Source: RGIG4034 sp045628945
GTDB lineage: Bacteria; Bacillota; Clostridia; Lachnospirales; Lachnospiraceae
Assembly: GCA_045628945.1 (NCBI GenBank)
Contig: JAZQQG010000012.1
Span: 39,859 to 103,858 of the forward strand
Direction: 5' to 3'
DNA: 64,000 nt
Shown here: one piece after another, positions 18,923-27,132 of the stretch
Position numbering within the stretch: the first letter of the stretch is position 1
Layout of the letters: every line of letters begins with the position of its first letter
Position numbers and translations under genes: made by a program
The notes under the pieces: model-generated
Told to the model about the DNA's origin: nothing
What the model saw: only the letters and a program-made list of their open reading frames with translations
The model's database searches: none

Positions 18923-20256
18923 TACTCGTCGTCCTTCCTCTCTCGGATAATGAACTTCAAGGGTGTTCCCCTAAAGCCAAAGGTATCCCGAATCTTATTC
19001 TCAATATATCTCGTGTAAGAGAAATGCATTAATTCCTTGTCATTTACGAAAATAACGAAGGTCGGCGGCTTCACGCTTACCTGAGTAATGTAGTAAAGAC
19101 GAAGTCGTTTGCCCTTGTCGGTCGGCGGCTGCTGCATTGCCACGGCTTCCGCCATAATCTCATTCAACACACCGGTCTGAACGCGCATGTTCTGACTCTG
19201 AATTACCTGCTCAATCAGATCAAACAGCTTCGGAAGTCTCTGTCCGGTTACCGCCGAGACATAGAGAATCTCCGCATACGGCATATAAGCCAAAAGATCA
19301 CGAATTTTAGCGGTAAATTCATTGACGGTCTTGTTGTCTTTTTCGATCAAATCCCACTTATTCACAACAACGATAACACCCTTGCCGTTCTCATGGGCAA
19401 TTCCCGCAATCTTTGTATCCTGATCCGTAATGCCCTCGGTGGCATCAATGACAAGCAAAACCACATCCGCACGTTCTACCGCAGCAACGGAGCGAATAAT
19501 CATAAAATGCTCCAATTCCTCCTTAATGGTCTTCTTGCGACGAAGGCCGGCGGTATCGATGAGAACGTATTCTTTGCCGTTACGAACAAGAGGCGTATCC
19601 ACCGCATCGCGGGTGGTACCGGCAATATTGCTTACAATGACACGATCTTCGCCAAGCAGACGATTCACAATGGAGCTCTTCCCGACATTCGGTTTGCCCA
19701 CGATTGCGATTCTGGGACGCTCGTCCTCCTCATCCGCCGGGGCATTCTTGTCAAAATGCGATACCACGATATCCAGAAGATCCCCGAGTCCCTGACGGTT
19801 TGCCGCCGATACGGGAATGGGATCTCCGATTCCCAGATTGTAGAACTCATAGGTGTCATTGACAAACTTCTGATAATTGTCCACCTTATTTACACACAGA
19901 ACCACCGGTTTCTTGGAACGGCGCAACATGTCCGCCACCTTGGAATCCGCATCCACCAGTCCCTGACGCACATCCACCATGAAGATGATGACATCCGCCG
20001 TATCGATTGCGATCTGTGCCTGCTCCCGCATCTGGGAAAGGATAATGTCCTTACTGTCCGGTTCAATACCACCGGTATCAATCAGGGTAAAGGACTGATC
20101 CAGCCAGGTCACATCCGTATAGATACGGTCTCGCGTAATTCCCGGGGTATCCTTAACAATCGAGATGTTCTCTTTTGCCAAAACATTGAACAAAGAGGAC
20201 TTGCCCACATTGGGTCTACCAACGATGGCCACAATGGGTTTTCTTTTTCTTGCCAT
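18922..20256 (-). CDS. der: Ribosome-associated GTPase Der (EngA)
   Basis: A 444-residue essential GTPase for 50S ribosome assembly. Seen: two G domains in tandem, with P-loops GRPNVGKSS (residues 11-19) and GKPNVGKSS near residue 185, DTPG and DTAG switch motifs, NKVD and NKWD base-specificity motifs, then a KH-like domain (about 355-440). Standard length. It follows the interrupted DUF512 gene by 18 bases and overlaps plsY by one base. Confidence 0.97.
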   Translation of the reverse strand: MARKRKPIVAIVGRPNVGKSSLFNVLAKENISIVKDTPGITRDRIYTDVTWLDQSFTLIDTGGIEPDSKDIILSQMREQAQIAIDTADVIIFMVDVRQGLVDADSKVADMLRRSKKPVVLCVNKVDNYQKFVNDTYEFYNLGIGDPIPVSAANRQGLGDLLDIVVSHFDKNAPADEEDERPRIAIVGKPNVGKSSIVNRLLGEDRVIVSNIAGTTRDAVDTPLVRNGKEYVLIDTAGLRRKKTIKEELEHFMIIRSVAAVERADVVLLVIDATEGITDQDTKIAGIAHENGKGVIVVVNKWDLIEKDNKTVNEFTAKIRDLLAYMPYAEILYVSAVTGQRLPKLFDLIEQVIQSQNMRVQTGVLNEIMAEAVAMQQPPTDKGKRLRLYYITQVSVKPPTFVIFVNDKELMHFSYTRYIENKIRDTFGFRGTPLKFIIRERKDDE

Positions 20257-20274
20257 AATTACTCCTTATTATGC

Positions 20275-21612
20275 TTACTTAAGCGCATGGCCGAAAAGTG
20301 CTTCAATAAAGTCCTTTCCACCATTTTTTGTTGTATTGATACGAACTCCCAGGGTTTTTGCAACCTGAGGAATCGTTACATCGTCCAAAAACACATCTTC
20401 GTGGTAACGAAGCATATTCTCAGGGATAAACAAATCGGTTCCCAATTCCTTCCCCTGCAATTCCTCCATGAGATCCGTTCCGGTAATCAGACCGGAGACG
20501 GTAATCTTCTCTCCGAAGAAATGATTGATCATCTCATAAACATGGATGGTAAGCTTCGGCATGTATTCCCGAAGACCTTCCGTCATACGAAGAATGTACG
20601 GATAAGCAAGGCGTCCGGTTGCGATACTGATCTCGCCCTTACGCTTGCTCATTTTCTTGCGAAGTCTGGGGTTGGCATCCACGTACTCCAGGGCTTCCTC
20701 ATATTCCTTTAGCATGGATCGAATCATGCCGACGCCGTTTTCCAGCTGCGGATAGCCGTCATAGGCTTCCTCCCGGGGCAACTCACGGCCTGCCAGAATA
20801 TACCACTCATCACTTGCATAGACAAAACGCGTTCCGGTCTTTGGAAGGGCTTCCCTCTGCCAGTATTCAATCTGATCGATAACCTTGGCGGCATCCTCTT
20901 TTTCAAAGGGCACCAGCGGTTCTAACCCTTCCCGGTACTTGGTAAGTCCCACGGGCACCACGGATACACTCTTCATGGCCGGTGCGTAGGTCAAAAGATC
21001 ACGAAGGCTACGATCCAGCTCGGCTCCGTCGTTATACCCCTTGCACAGTACAATCTGGCCGTTCAGTTCCAGTTCCGCATCCGCAAGTGTTCGAAGATGT
21101 CGCAAGGCATCTCCCGCAAAACGATTGTGCAGCATCTTGCAACGAAGCTCCGGATTGGTTGTATGTACGGAGATATTAATGGGAGAAAGATGATAGCGAA
21201 TCATGCGCTCCACATCCTTATCCCGCAGATTGGTCAAGGTAATGTAATTGCCCTGCAGAAAAGACAATCTGGTGTCATCATCCTAAAAGTACAGTGTTTC
21301 ACGCATTCCCGGCGGCATCTGATCGATGAAACAGAAAATGCATTTATTACAGCAGGAATGGTACTCATCCATCAGGCTTTGCGTAAAGCGAAGTCCCAGA
21401 TCCTCATTTTCGTCTTTTCCCACCGAAAAAGACAATTCCTCATCCCCGCGAAGAACGGTGACGCTAAGTTCCTCTTCCATACAGAGAAAATCGTAGTCAA
21501 AAATGTCTTCGATTTCCTGTCCATTTATCAAAATCAACCGATCTCCCGGCCGAATTCCGGCCCGGGCAGCGGGACTTTTCTTGTCAATACTGTCAATTAC
21601 GTGCTGTTTCAT
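20275..21612 (-). pseudogene. DUF512 radical-SAM/PDZ protein interrupted by an in-frame TAG
   Basis: One reading frame of 446 codons codes a normal-length DUF512 protein: an N-terminal PDZ-like domain (DKKSPAARAGIRPGDRL), a radical-SAM-like Cys motif CCNKCIFCFIDQMPPG, and a long C-terminal part (SFLQGNYITLTNL onward) ending at 20275. A single TAG at 21283-21285 splits it after RETLYF, just where family members normally have Lys before an Asp-rich stretch. Everything before and after is in the same frame and looks intact. The ATG at 21610-21612 has AAAGGAAA upstream. Position before der-plsY-gpsA is the usual clostridial one. It may be a recent nonsense mutation, a sequencing error or a readthrough site; the downstream part has no good start of its own. 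Confidence 0.85.
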
Positions 21613-21740
21613 AGCATTTCCTTTTTGGCGATACTCATACAGATTAAATAATACCACATACAAAATAATAAGAAAAGAAAATATCGTGAAAAGGGCGTTT
21701 GGATTCGCAAAAATGCGCCCTTTTTTCGCACGCATTCCCC

Positions 21741-21770
21741 TTGACTTGCTTCTTCGAATAATGATATAAA
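21741..21770 (+). promoter_or_regulatory. Promoter of prs
   Basis: TTGACT (21741-21746), 18-base spacer, TATAAA (21765-21770). The prs ATG at 21807 follows with AAGGAG at 21794-21799. Confidence 0.75.
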
Positions 21771-21806
21771 ATAAGGCAGATGAATAATCGATGAAGGAGT
21801 ACCGTT

Positions 21807-22982
21807 ATGGCAAATCTCGTTGAACTTCAGAAGGCTCTGCCTGTCGCCCCTCTTAAGGTCATTGCATTGGATTCCGCCAAGAATCTCGGCGACCAGGTCA
21901 ACCGTTATCTTGTGGACTTTCGCAAGACCATTAACAACATTCACAAGAACGATCCCGCGACCTTAGGTTATGTGGAAAACAACTATCTAATGGAGGTCTC
22001 CGTTCCCCGTTTCGGTTCCGGTGAAGCTAAGGCAACTCTTAAGGAATCCGTGCGAGGTAAGGATGTTTTCATCATTGTTGATGTCACCAATTACAGCGTA
22101 ACCTACAAAATGAACGGTTATGAGAATCACAAATCTCCCGACGATCATTATCAGGATCTGAAGCGTGTTATTGCCGCTATGGGTGGCAAGGCTCACAGAA
22201 TTAACGTCATCATGCCCTTCCTCTATGAAGGCCGTCAGCATAAGCGTACCATGCGTGAATCCCTGGATTGCGCTCAGATGCTGGTGGAGCTGTCCCAAAT
22301 GGGTGTAGATAACTTCATCACCTTCGATGCCCACGACCCTCGTGTACAAAACGCTACTCCTCTGTGTGGTTTTGATAATTTCAATCCTGCCTACCAGTTC
22401 ATGAAGGCACTCTTAACTGCCGAAACCGATCTGATTATTGACAAAGAGCACACCACCGTCATCTCTCCCGATGAGGGCGCACTCAGCCGTGCGGTATATT
22501 TTGCCGGAGTTTTGGGCGCCGATACCGGTATGTTCTACAAACGAAGAGATTATACCAAGGTCGTAAACGGTAAGAACCCCATCGTGTCCCACGAATTCCT
22601 GGGAGATAATATTGACGGCAAGGATGTCATCATTATTGACGATATGATTGCCTCCGGAGAATCCATGATTTCGACCGCCAAGCATCTGAAGGAAATGAAC
22701 GCCAAGCGCGTTTTCATCTGCACCACCTTTGGTCTTTTTACAAACGGTCTGGACGCCTTCGATGAGGCCTATGAGAAATGCTATTTTGACAAGATTATTA
22801 CGACGAATTTAAACTATCGTCCGAAAGAACTGCTTACCCGCCCCTATTACATCGAGGCAGATACAAGCAAGTTCTTGGCTTCCATCATTGATTTCATGAA
22901 TCATGACATTTCCTTAAGCTTCGCCATGACGCCTACCGAAAAGATTCATGAGATACTGAACACCTACAACGAGCGTAAATAA
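21807..22982 (+). CDS. prs: Ribose-phosphate pyrophosphokinase, long form
   Basis: A 391-residue PRPP synthetase, which makes PRPP from ribose-5-phosphate and ATP for nucleotide, His and Trp synthesis. Seen: FLYEGRQHKRTMRESLD near residue 138 (ATP and catalytic-loop region), FITFDAHDPRVQNATPL near residue 170 and the PRPP-binding loop VIIIDDMIASGESM near residue 275. It is about 70 residues longer than the common 315-residue type; I recall this long form from Lachnospiraceae relatives. It stands alone, divergent from the DUF512-der run, with its own promoter and a shared downstream hairpin. Confidence 0.93.
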   Translation: MANLVELQKALPVAPLKVIALDSAKNLGDQVNRYLVDFRKTINNIHKNDPATLGYVENNYLMEVSVPRFGSGEAKATLKESVRGKDVFIIVDVTNYSVTYKMNGYENHKSPDDHYQDLKRVIAAMGGKAHRINVIMPFLYEGRQHKRTMRESLDCAQMLVELSQMGVDNFITFDAHDPRVQNATPLCGFDNFNPAYQFMKALLTAETDLIIDKEHTTVISPDEGALSRAVYFAGVLGADTGMFYKRRDYTKVVNGKNPIVSHEFLGDNIDGKDVIIIDDMIASGESMISTAKHLKEMNAKRVFICTTFGLFTNGLDAFDEAYEKCYFDKIITTNLNYRPKELLTRPYYIEADTSKFLASIIDFMNHDISLSFAMTPTEKIHEILNTYNERK

Positions 22983-23030
22983 CCATATACAGTACTGCAA
23001 AATGTAAACATCGCAAAAACTGCAAAGAAA

Positions 23031-23060
23031 AGGCGAGTGAACTTTATGTTTCACTCGCCT
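23031..23060. terminator. Bidirectional terminator between prs and the phosphatase gene
   Basis: Perfect 10-base-pair stem GGCGAGTGAA/TTCACTCGCC (23032-23041 and 23050-23059) with an 8-base loop. The minus side is followed by TTTTCTTT. The phosphatase stop codon (23044-23046) lies inside the loop, so one arm is coding. Confidence 0.85.
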
Positions 23061-23628
23061 CTTTAAATTCAATCACTTTCATTCGGCAATTCTCAATTCC
23101 CTCCGACCAGAAATCTTTCAGTTCCCGACCTCTCACCAGAGTAATCAGTGCAGAATTCATTGCTCCGTGGGCAACAATCAGCACACGTTCTCCCCGCTCA
23201 ATTCGTGGCCGCACGCATTCGTCATAGAAAGCGCCGACCCGTTGAAACAGTTGGTCGAAGGTCTCCGCCCCCTTCGGTGCCTGATAATTCTCGGGATCCC
23301 GAAAAAAAGAATGCATCGGCTCATCCGTACCGAAATATCCATTGTCTTTTCCTTCATATTCCCCAAAGCAGATTTCATGCAGACGTTCATCAAACCGAAT
23401 GTCCACCGCTCTGCCCTCCAAAAGAATCTCACAGGTCTCCCGCGCCCGTACCAGAGGCGAACAGAAGACCGTATCAAATTCCAATTCGCGATAAAGGTCT
23501 CTCGCCTCTCTTGCTTGATCCCTTCCCGCATCATTAAGAGGAATATCTGCGGTTCCCTGCAACAATTGCATATCATTCCACTGTGTGCGTCCGTGACGCA
23601 TCAGGTATAAGGTTCCCTTCTTACTCAT
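23044..23628 (-). CDS. Histidine phosphatase family protein
   Basis: A 194-residue member of the phosphoglycerate-mutase-like (branch 1) phosphatases. Seen: catalytic RHG in YLMRHGRTQWN (residues 8-18), CSPLVRARET near residue 56, acidic E in FGEYEGK near residue 90 and the second His in IVAHGAMNSAL near residue 150. The substrate (sugar phosphate, nucleotide or phosphoprotein) cannot be told. It overlaps the upstream U32-like gene by 8 bases. Confidence 0.9.
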   Translation of the reverse strand: MSKKGTLYLMRHGRTQWNDMQLLQGTADIPLNDAGRDQAREARDLYRELEFDTVFCSPLVRARETCEILLEGRAVDIRFDERLHEICFGEYEGKDNGYFGTDEPMHSFFRDPENYQAPKGAETFDQLFQRVGAFYDECVRPRIERGERVLIVAHGAMNSALITLVRGRELKDFWSEGIENCRMKVIEFKEASET

Positions 23629-24601
23629 TGATCGTACCTTTCTCTTTTTTTATTTCCGGATAATAACAATTCCCACTGCAGCCGGCAGGAAAAAGCATCT
23701 CCTGCATTCGGCGTCGATAATCCGCTTCATCCTTTGCAAGATCAAGAATCTGAAGTGCCTTGCGGACCTCGCGAATATCCCGAATCGTTTCTTCCGTTGC
23801 ATTCCCTCTGCTGACCAACTTAAGATGCGTAATCCCCGCCTTCCGCAGCCGGTACAGTGCGCATAGTCCACAGCCGGAGGCACCAAGCAGCTCCCCATCG
23901 TCGGAAGCGAAATTCTCCGTACTGTCCTCTTCCGTGACCGCAAATCGTTCCCGCTCCTCTTCCATCCGATAGGGGACCCTGCACATATGGCACAGTTCAT
24001 CGCAGTGTTTCGACATACAATAGGCTCCGGTAAAATGGCATTTCTCATTTAACACAAAGGCTTCGTGTTCAGTAATCCCAGTACTCTTCGAGTTTCGGAC
24101 CATAGACGCCATTTCTTCTATGGACGTCTGTCGCGGATAAATCACCCGATGGAATTTCGGCAGATTTGCAAGTACATCGCGATTTAATTCCCCGTATTCT
24201 CCACTAAGGATCAAGGTAATTCCATTGATTTGAGATAACCTTTGCAACAAAGCTTCCTCTGCAACGATAAAACGATCATAGCCGATTTCTTGCAAGCGAA
24301 GCACCATTTCGACAATCTCTTCCCGCGTTTTCTCCGAATAGGTAAGGCCATTTAACGCAATTGTAACCGGGACGCCATAAGCCTGCCACATATCCTTAAG
24401 AATCAGCAGTTCACTAAAGGAACCGATCTGCACATTGTAGTAGAGAACCTCTCTTCGATTTAACGGCGCATGCTTCCCGTATCGCAGTCGATAATCCATA
24501 GGGACATATCCGATAAACACCTCATCCGCACCGGCCTCCACATAATCCGGGTAGTCTTCCACCGATCCCAATCCGACAACCAGTTTCATCTCGTTTCTCA
24601 T
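23621..24601 (-). CDS. U32 peptidase-like protein with Cys-rich cluster motifs
   Basis: A 326-residue protein counted from the ATG at 24599-24601, which overlaps the stop of the preceding gene as ATGA. The opening (GSVEDYPDYVEAGADEVFIG) is the typical start of the U32/COG0826 TIM-barrel group. Seen: Cys-rich stretch CHFTGAYCMSKHC and CHMC near residues 185-205, CGLC near residue 245 and a late CSGNCYYP. In relatives such as UbiU, UbiV and TrhP, four Cys hold a 4Fe-4S cluster for oxygen-independent hydroxylation or RNA modification. Here the role is unknown. The pair with the next protein suggests a heterodimer. Confidence 0.7.
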   Translation of the reverse strand: MRNEMKLVVGLGSVEDYPDYVEAGADEVFIGYVPMDYRLRYGKHAPLNRREVLYYNVQIGSFSELLILKDMWQAYGVPVTIALNGLTYSEKTREEIVEMVLRLQEIGYDRFIVAEEALLQRLSQINGITLILSGEYGELNRDVLANLPKFHRVIYPRQTSIEEMASMVRNSKSTGITEHEAFVLNEKCHFTGAYCMSKHCDELCHMCRVPYRMEEERERFAVTEEDSTENFASDDGELLGASGCGLCALYRLRKAGITHLKLVSRGNATEETIRDIREVRKALQILDLAKDEADYRRRMQEMLFPAGCSGNCYYPEIKKEKGTINE

Positions 24602-25836
24602 AGATTGATCACCCATTCGTTCTCATGGAGCGGTAGGTCTTCCAGCATTCTCCCATTCCAGCCAAAAAGACTGTTGAAACGACCAATGCTGTCTACCTCC
24701 CTCGGATAGAGAAACGCATTCCTCGCACAGATTCCGTCACACTGCGTTACCCGACCTCCATACCCACGAGAATTTGTTTGCACTTTGGCAGCTAACGGGC
24801 AAAAGGTTCCGGTATTCATCTGATAGAACGGAAACCAGATCTGTTGGCTCGAATGCATCAATCCTTCCGCCTCATTTCCATCCACAAGATGTTGAATTCG
24901 CGAATCACGGTAACTTTTGCACATAAGTGGACCTTTTTGCACAGATTCAAGTTTTTGATCTTTTGTTAAAAATGCAAGAATTCCTGCATCATTCACCATC
25001 CATCCGTCAACCGAAAGAGGACTTCCGCCCTCATTGATTCGATTTTCTTGCATATGCGTGTGTAATTGTGCCAAAATGTTAACGATATATCGTTTCATTA
25101 AATCCAAATCACTCTCACTTGCAGGAGGAAGAACCAGATATACTCGCATACCATATGTGGTGGCCTTCCGTAGAACGTCCAGAACCGCATCCGTAGTCGG
25201 AAGAAGATGTCGACAATAGGAATTTCCAAGGAAAAGCGCATTGGGGCGAAGCTTAGAAAGGGGATGTTCCGTAAGCCGATACTCCTCCCAGATGCTTCTT
25301 CGGAAGTCCTCCTCTTCCATTGTCAAAAATCGCTTCACTCGGGCAGGTGTCTCAAGTGCATAGGCAAGGGTCGTCTTTTTCGCAGAATACCAATTCTGTA
25401 ATTTCCGGTCAAGATCATCCGGAATCGTCACTCTTCCTCCCCAGTTTTGAAAGCATTCGACACGATTTGCAGGAAAATTCTCACTGTAATCCACGTCAGC
25501 GCCATTCTGTTTCCAATCAATATAGCATAGATACTCACGGGATAACGAAGACGCAAGCTCTGCGAAGGCGGTATCCCGAATTCTCGCCTGATAATCAATC
25601 CAAAAGCGATTCACGTCCATTTTGACGCATTCCGTAAGTCGACCCTTCCAGTTACGATACTGCTCTGATTTTTTATCATAAAACCACAAAGAAACCTCCG
25701 GATGGGAATCCGAAAGTTCTAAAGCAAGCGGCAGACGAAAGGTAAAACCGTCCGAGGAAAGTTCCAATATTCTGATTTCAATGGATTGCTCGTGGTTTAT
25801 GCGTAAGCTTCCGCCAAGAATTGCGAAGGGAATCAT
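24598..25836 (-). CDS. Unknown protein, possible U32-like subunit with N-terminal PilZ-like domain
   Basis: A 412-residue cytosolic protein, not firmly recognised. The first 80 residues (SIEIRILELSSDGFTFRLP) have the pattern of a PilZ-like small barrel. The C-terminal half has features of a U32-type barrel: PNALFLGNSYCRH, VYLVLPPASE, DGWMVNDAGILAFL and the Cys pair CDGIC near residue 375. It runs directly into the U32-like protein downstream and then the phosphatase. CGGAGAA precedes the ATG. Homologues are probably limited to Lachnospiraceae-like genomes; this was not checked. Confidence 0.55.
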   Translation of the reverse strand: MIPFAILGGSLRINHEQSIEIRILELSSDGFTFRLPLALELSDSHPEVSLWFYDKKSEQYRNWKGRLTECVKMDVNRFWIDYQARIRDTAFAELASSLSREYLCYIDWKQNGADVDYSENFPANRVECFQNWGGRVTIPDDLDRKLQNWYSAKKTTLAYALETPARVKRFLTMEEEDFRRSIWEEYRLTEHPLSKLRPNALFLGNSYCRHLLPTTDAVLDVLRKATTYGMRVYLVLPPASESDLDLMKRYIVNILAQLHTHMQENRINEGGSPLSVDGWMVNDAGILAFLTKDQKLESVQKGPLMCKSYRDSRIQHLVDGNEAEGLMHSSQQIWFPFYQMNTGTFCPLAAKVQTNSRGYGGRVTQCDGICARNAFLYPREVDSIGRFNSLFGWNGRMLEDLPLHENEWVINL

Positions 25837-25912
25837 GCTTTTTTCTCCGAATCGATACTAAGATGGTTGGAAATATGATATATTGGTTATCATACAGAAT
25901 CGGAGGTCTCCT

Positions 25913-26686
25913 ATGAATCCCAATAATGAATTGACAAAGCTGTTAACCGAATACCGTGAAGAGCATTTCACGCATCGTACCCGCTTGGAAGAGAATCAGT
26001 TCTACAATCTCATTGCCACCGGGAACATTAAGGCGATTCGCCCGATGACAACCGGTCCCATCAACGAGCAGCTTTTCGAGCAGGAAGGCTATGGAATTCT
26101 GTCCAAAGACCGCATTCGCAACGCCCGCTACCATTTCGTCACTGCGGTAGCTTTGATTACGCGAATCTGTGCCGAAAAAGGGCTTCCGGCCGAGGTAGCC
26201 TACACCATGAGTGACCTTTACATTAACAAGATGGATCGGCTAAACAGTCTTGACGAGATTATCCGACTAAACAGTGAAATGGCCCTTGCTTTCACTACGA
26301 AAATGGCCGAGCTTCGCAAGGAGCAGGTCTACTCCCTTCCCGTCATCAAAGCGATGGATTACATTATCGAAAACCTGAATTCCTCTGTAAATGTAAACCA
26401 GGTCGCCGAGGCACTTCATATGAACCGAAGTTACCTTTCCACCCTCTTTGCAAATGAGACAAAGCTTTCCCTAAGCGACTATATTCGAAAAGAGAAAATC
26501 TCCTTCGCCACGCATTTGCTGCAATATACCGACTATTCCTATTCCATTATTGCCGACTATCTCGCCTTCTCCTCCCAGAGTCATTTTATTCAGACCTTCC
26601 GAAAAGAAATCGGAATGACTCCGGCAGAATATCGCAAGCAGAAATACAATCAGACCTCTGTTTTAACGGAATCCCCAAACAAATAA
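25913..26686 (+). CDS. AraC family transcriptional regulator
   Basis: A 257-residue regulator counted from the ATG at 25913, where CGGAGG sits six bases upstream. The N-terminal 150 residues are a helical region without a clear cupin. The C-terminal 100 residues hold two helix-turn-helix motifs, the second with FSSQSHFIQTFRKEIGMTPAEYRK. It is divergent from the U32-like operon, which is a candidate target. It overlaps the convergent small gene by 37 bases at the 3' end. Confidence 0.85.
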   Translation: MNPNNELTKLLTEYREEHFTHRTRLEENQFYNLIATGNIKAIRPMTTGPINEQLFEQEGYGILSKDRIRNARYHFVTAVALITRICAEKGLPAEVAYTMSDLYINKMDRLNSLDEIIRLNSEMALAFTTKMAELRKEQVYSLPVIKAMDYIIENLNSSVNVNQVAEALHMNRSYLSTLFANETKLSLSDYIRKEKISFATHLLQYTDYSYSIIADYLAFSSQSHFIQTFRKEIGMTPAEYRKQKYNQTSVLTESPNK

Positions 26687-27108
26687 GCATTCACTTTATC
26701 CGGGCTGTCCAAACGAAGTGCCAGAATCGTTTTGTAGATCATATACTGAACCACTTCCCGACAAATCAGTTCTTCGTAATCCTTTTTCTCTTGTTCCAGG
26801 CATCCGTGTACCAAAAAATGAACCTCAAAACGCTCGTCTTTTCGCGAAAAGAAGGCGGTAATATATCTCGCCTGCGCAATTGCCAGCTCAACCGACGGGT
26901 CCTCTACCGGAGTCTGTATCGATAAAGAGGGAGCAAGAAGCAGAAGTTTTCCGTCCCGAAGGACAAATTCCTTATCCGCAAGCTCCGCAATGGAATATCC
27001 CCCTTTATGAAGGGCAATCTGCGTCAAGAAATCGGCTTCGTAGGAATTCTCAACCACATATCCAAGAATCTGTCGGGGCGTATAATGTTCCGCAATATGA
27101 TGACTCAT
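26650..27108 (-). CDS. Small unknown protein in the LacI-sensor kinase operon
   Basis: A 152-residue soluble protein not recognised. It has a hydrophilic helical N-terminus, a central LLLLAPSLSIQTP strand pair and an acidic Arg-rich C-terminal half. No catalytic motif was seen. The ATG has AGGAGGG upstream, and the gene follows the LacI-sensor kinase by 24 bases, so it is probably co-expressed. Its last 37 bases overlap the AraC gene on the other strand. Confidence 0.55.
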   Translation of the reverse strand: MSHHIAEHYTPRQILGYVVENSYEADFLTQIALHKGGYSIAELADKEFVLRDGKLLLLAPSLSIQTPVEDPSVELAIAQARYITAFFSRKDERFEVHFLVHGCLEQEKKDYEELICREVVQYMIYKTILALRLDSPDKVNAYLFGDSVKTEV

Positions 27109-27132
27109 ATCTTTCCCTCCTTCTGTTTGACT

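Noticed and set aside
19393..20712. Long plus-strand open frame of 439 codons
   Set aside because: It lies wholly antisense to der and the DUF512 gene, has no ribosome site and reads as low-complexity basic sequence.
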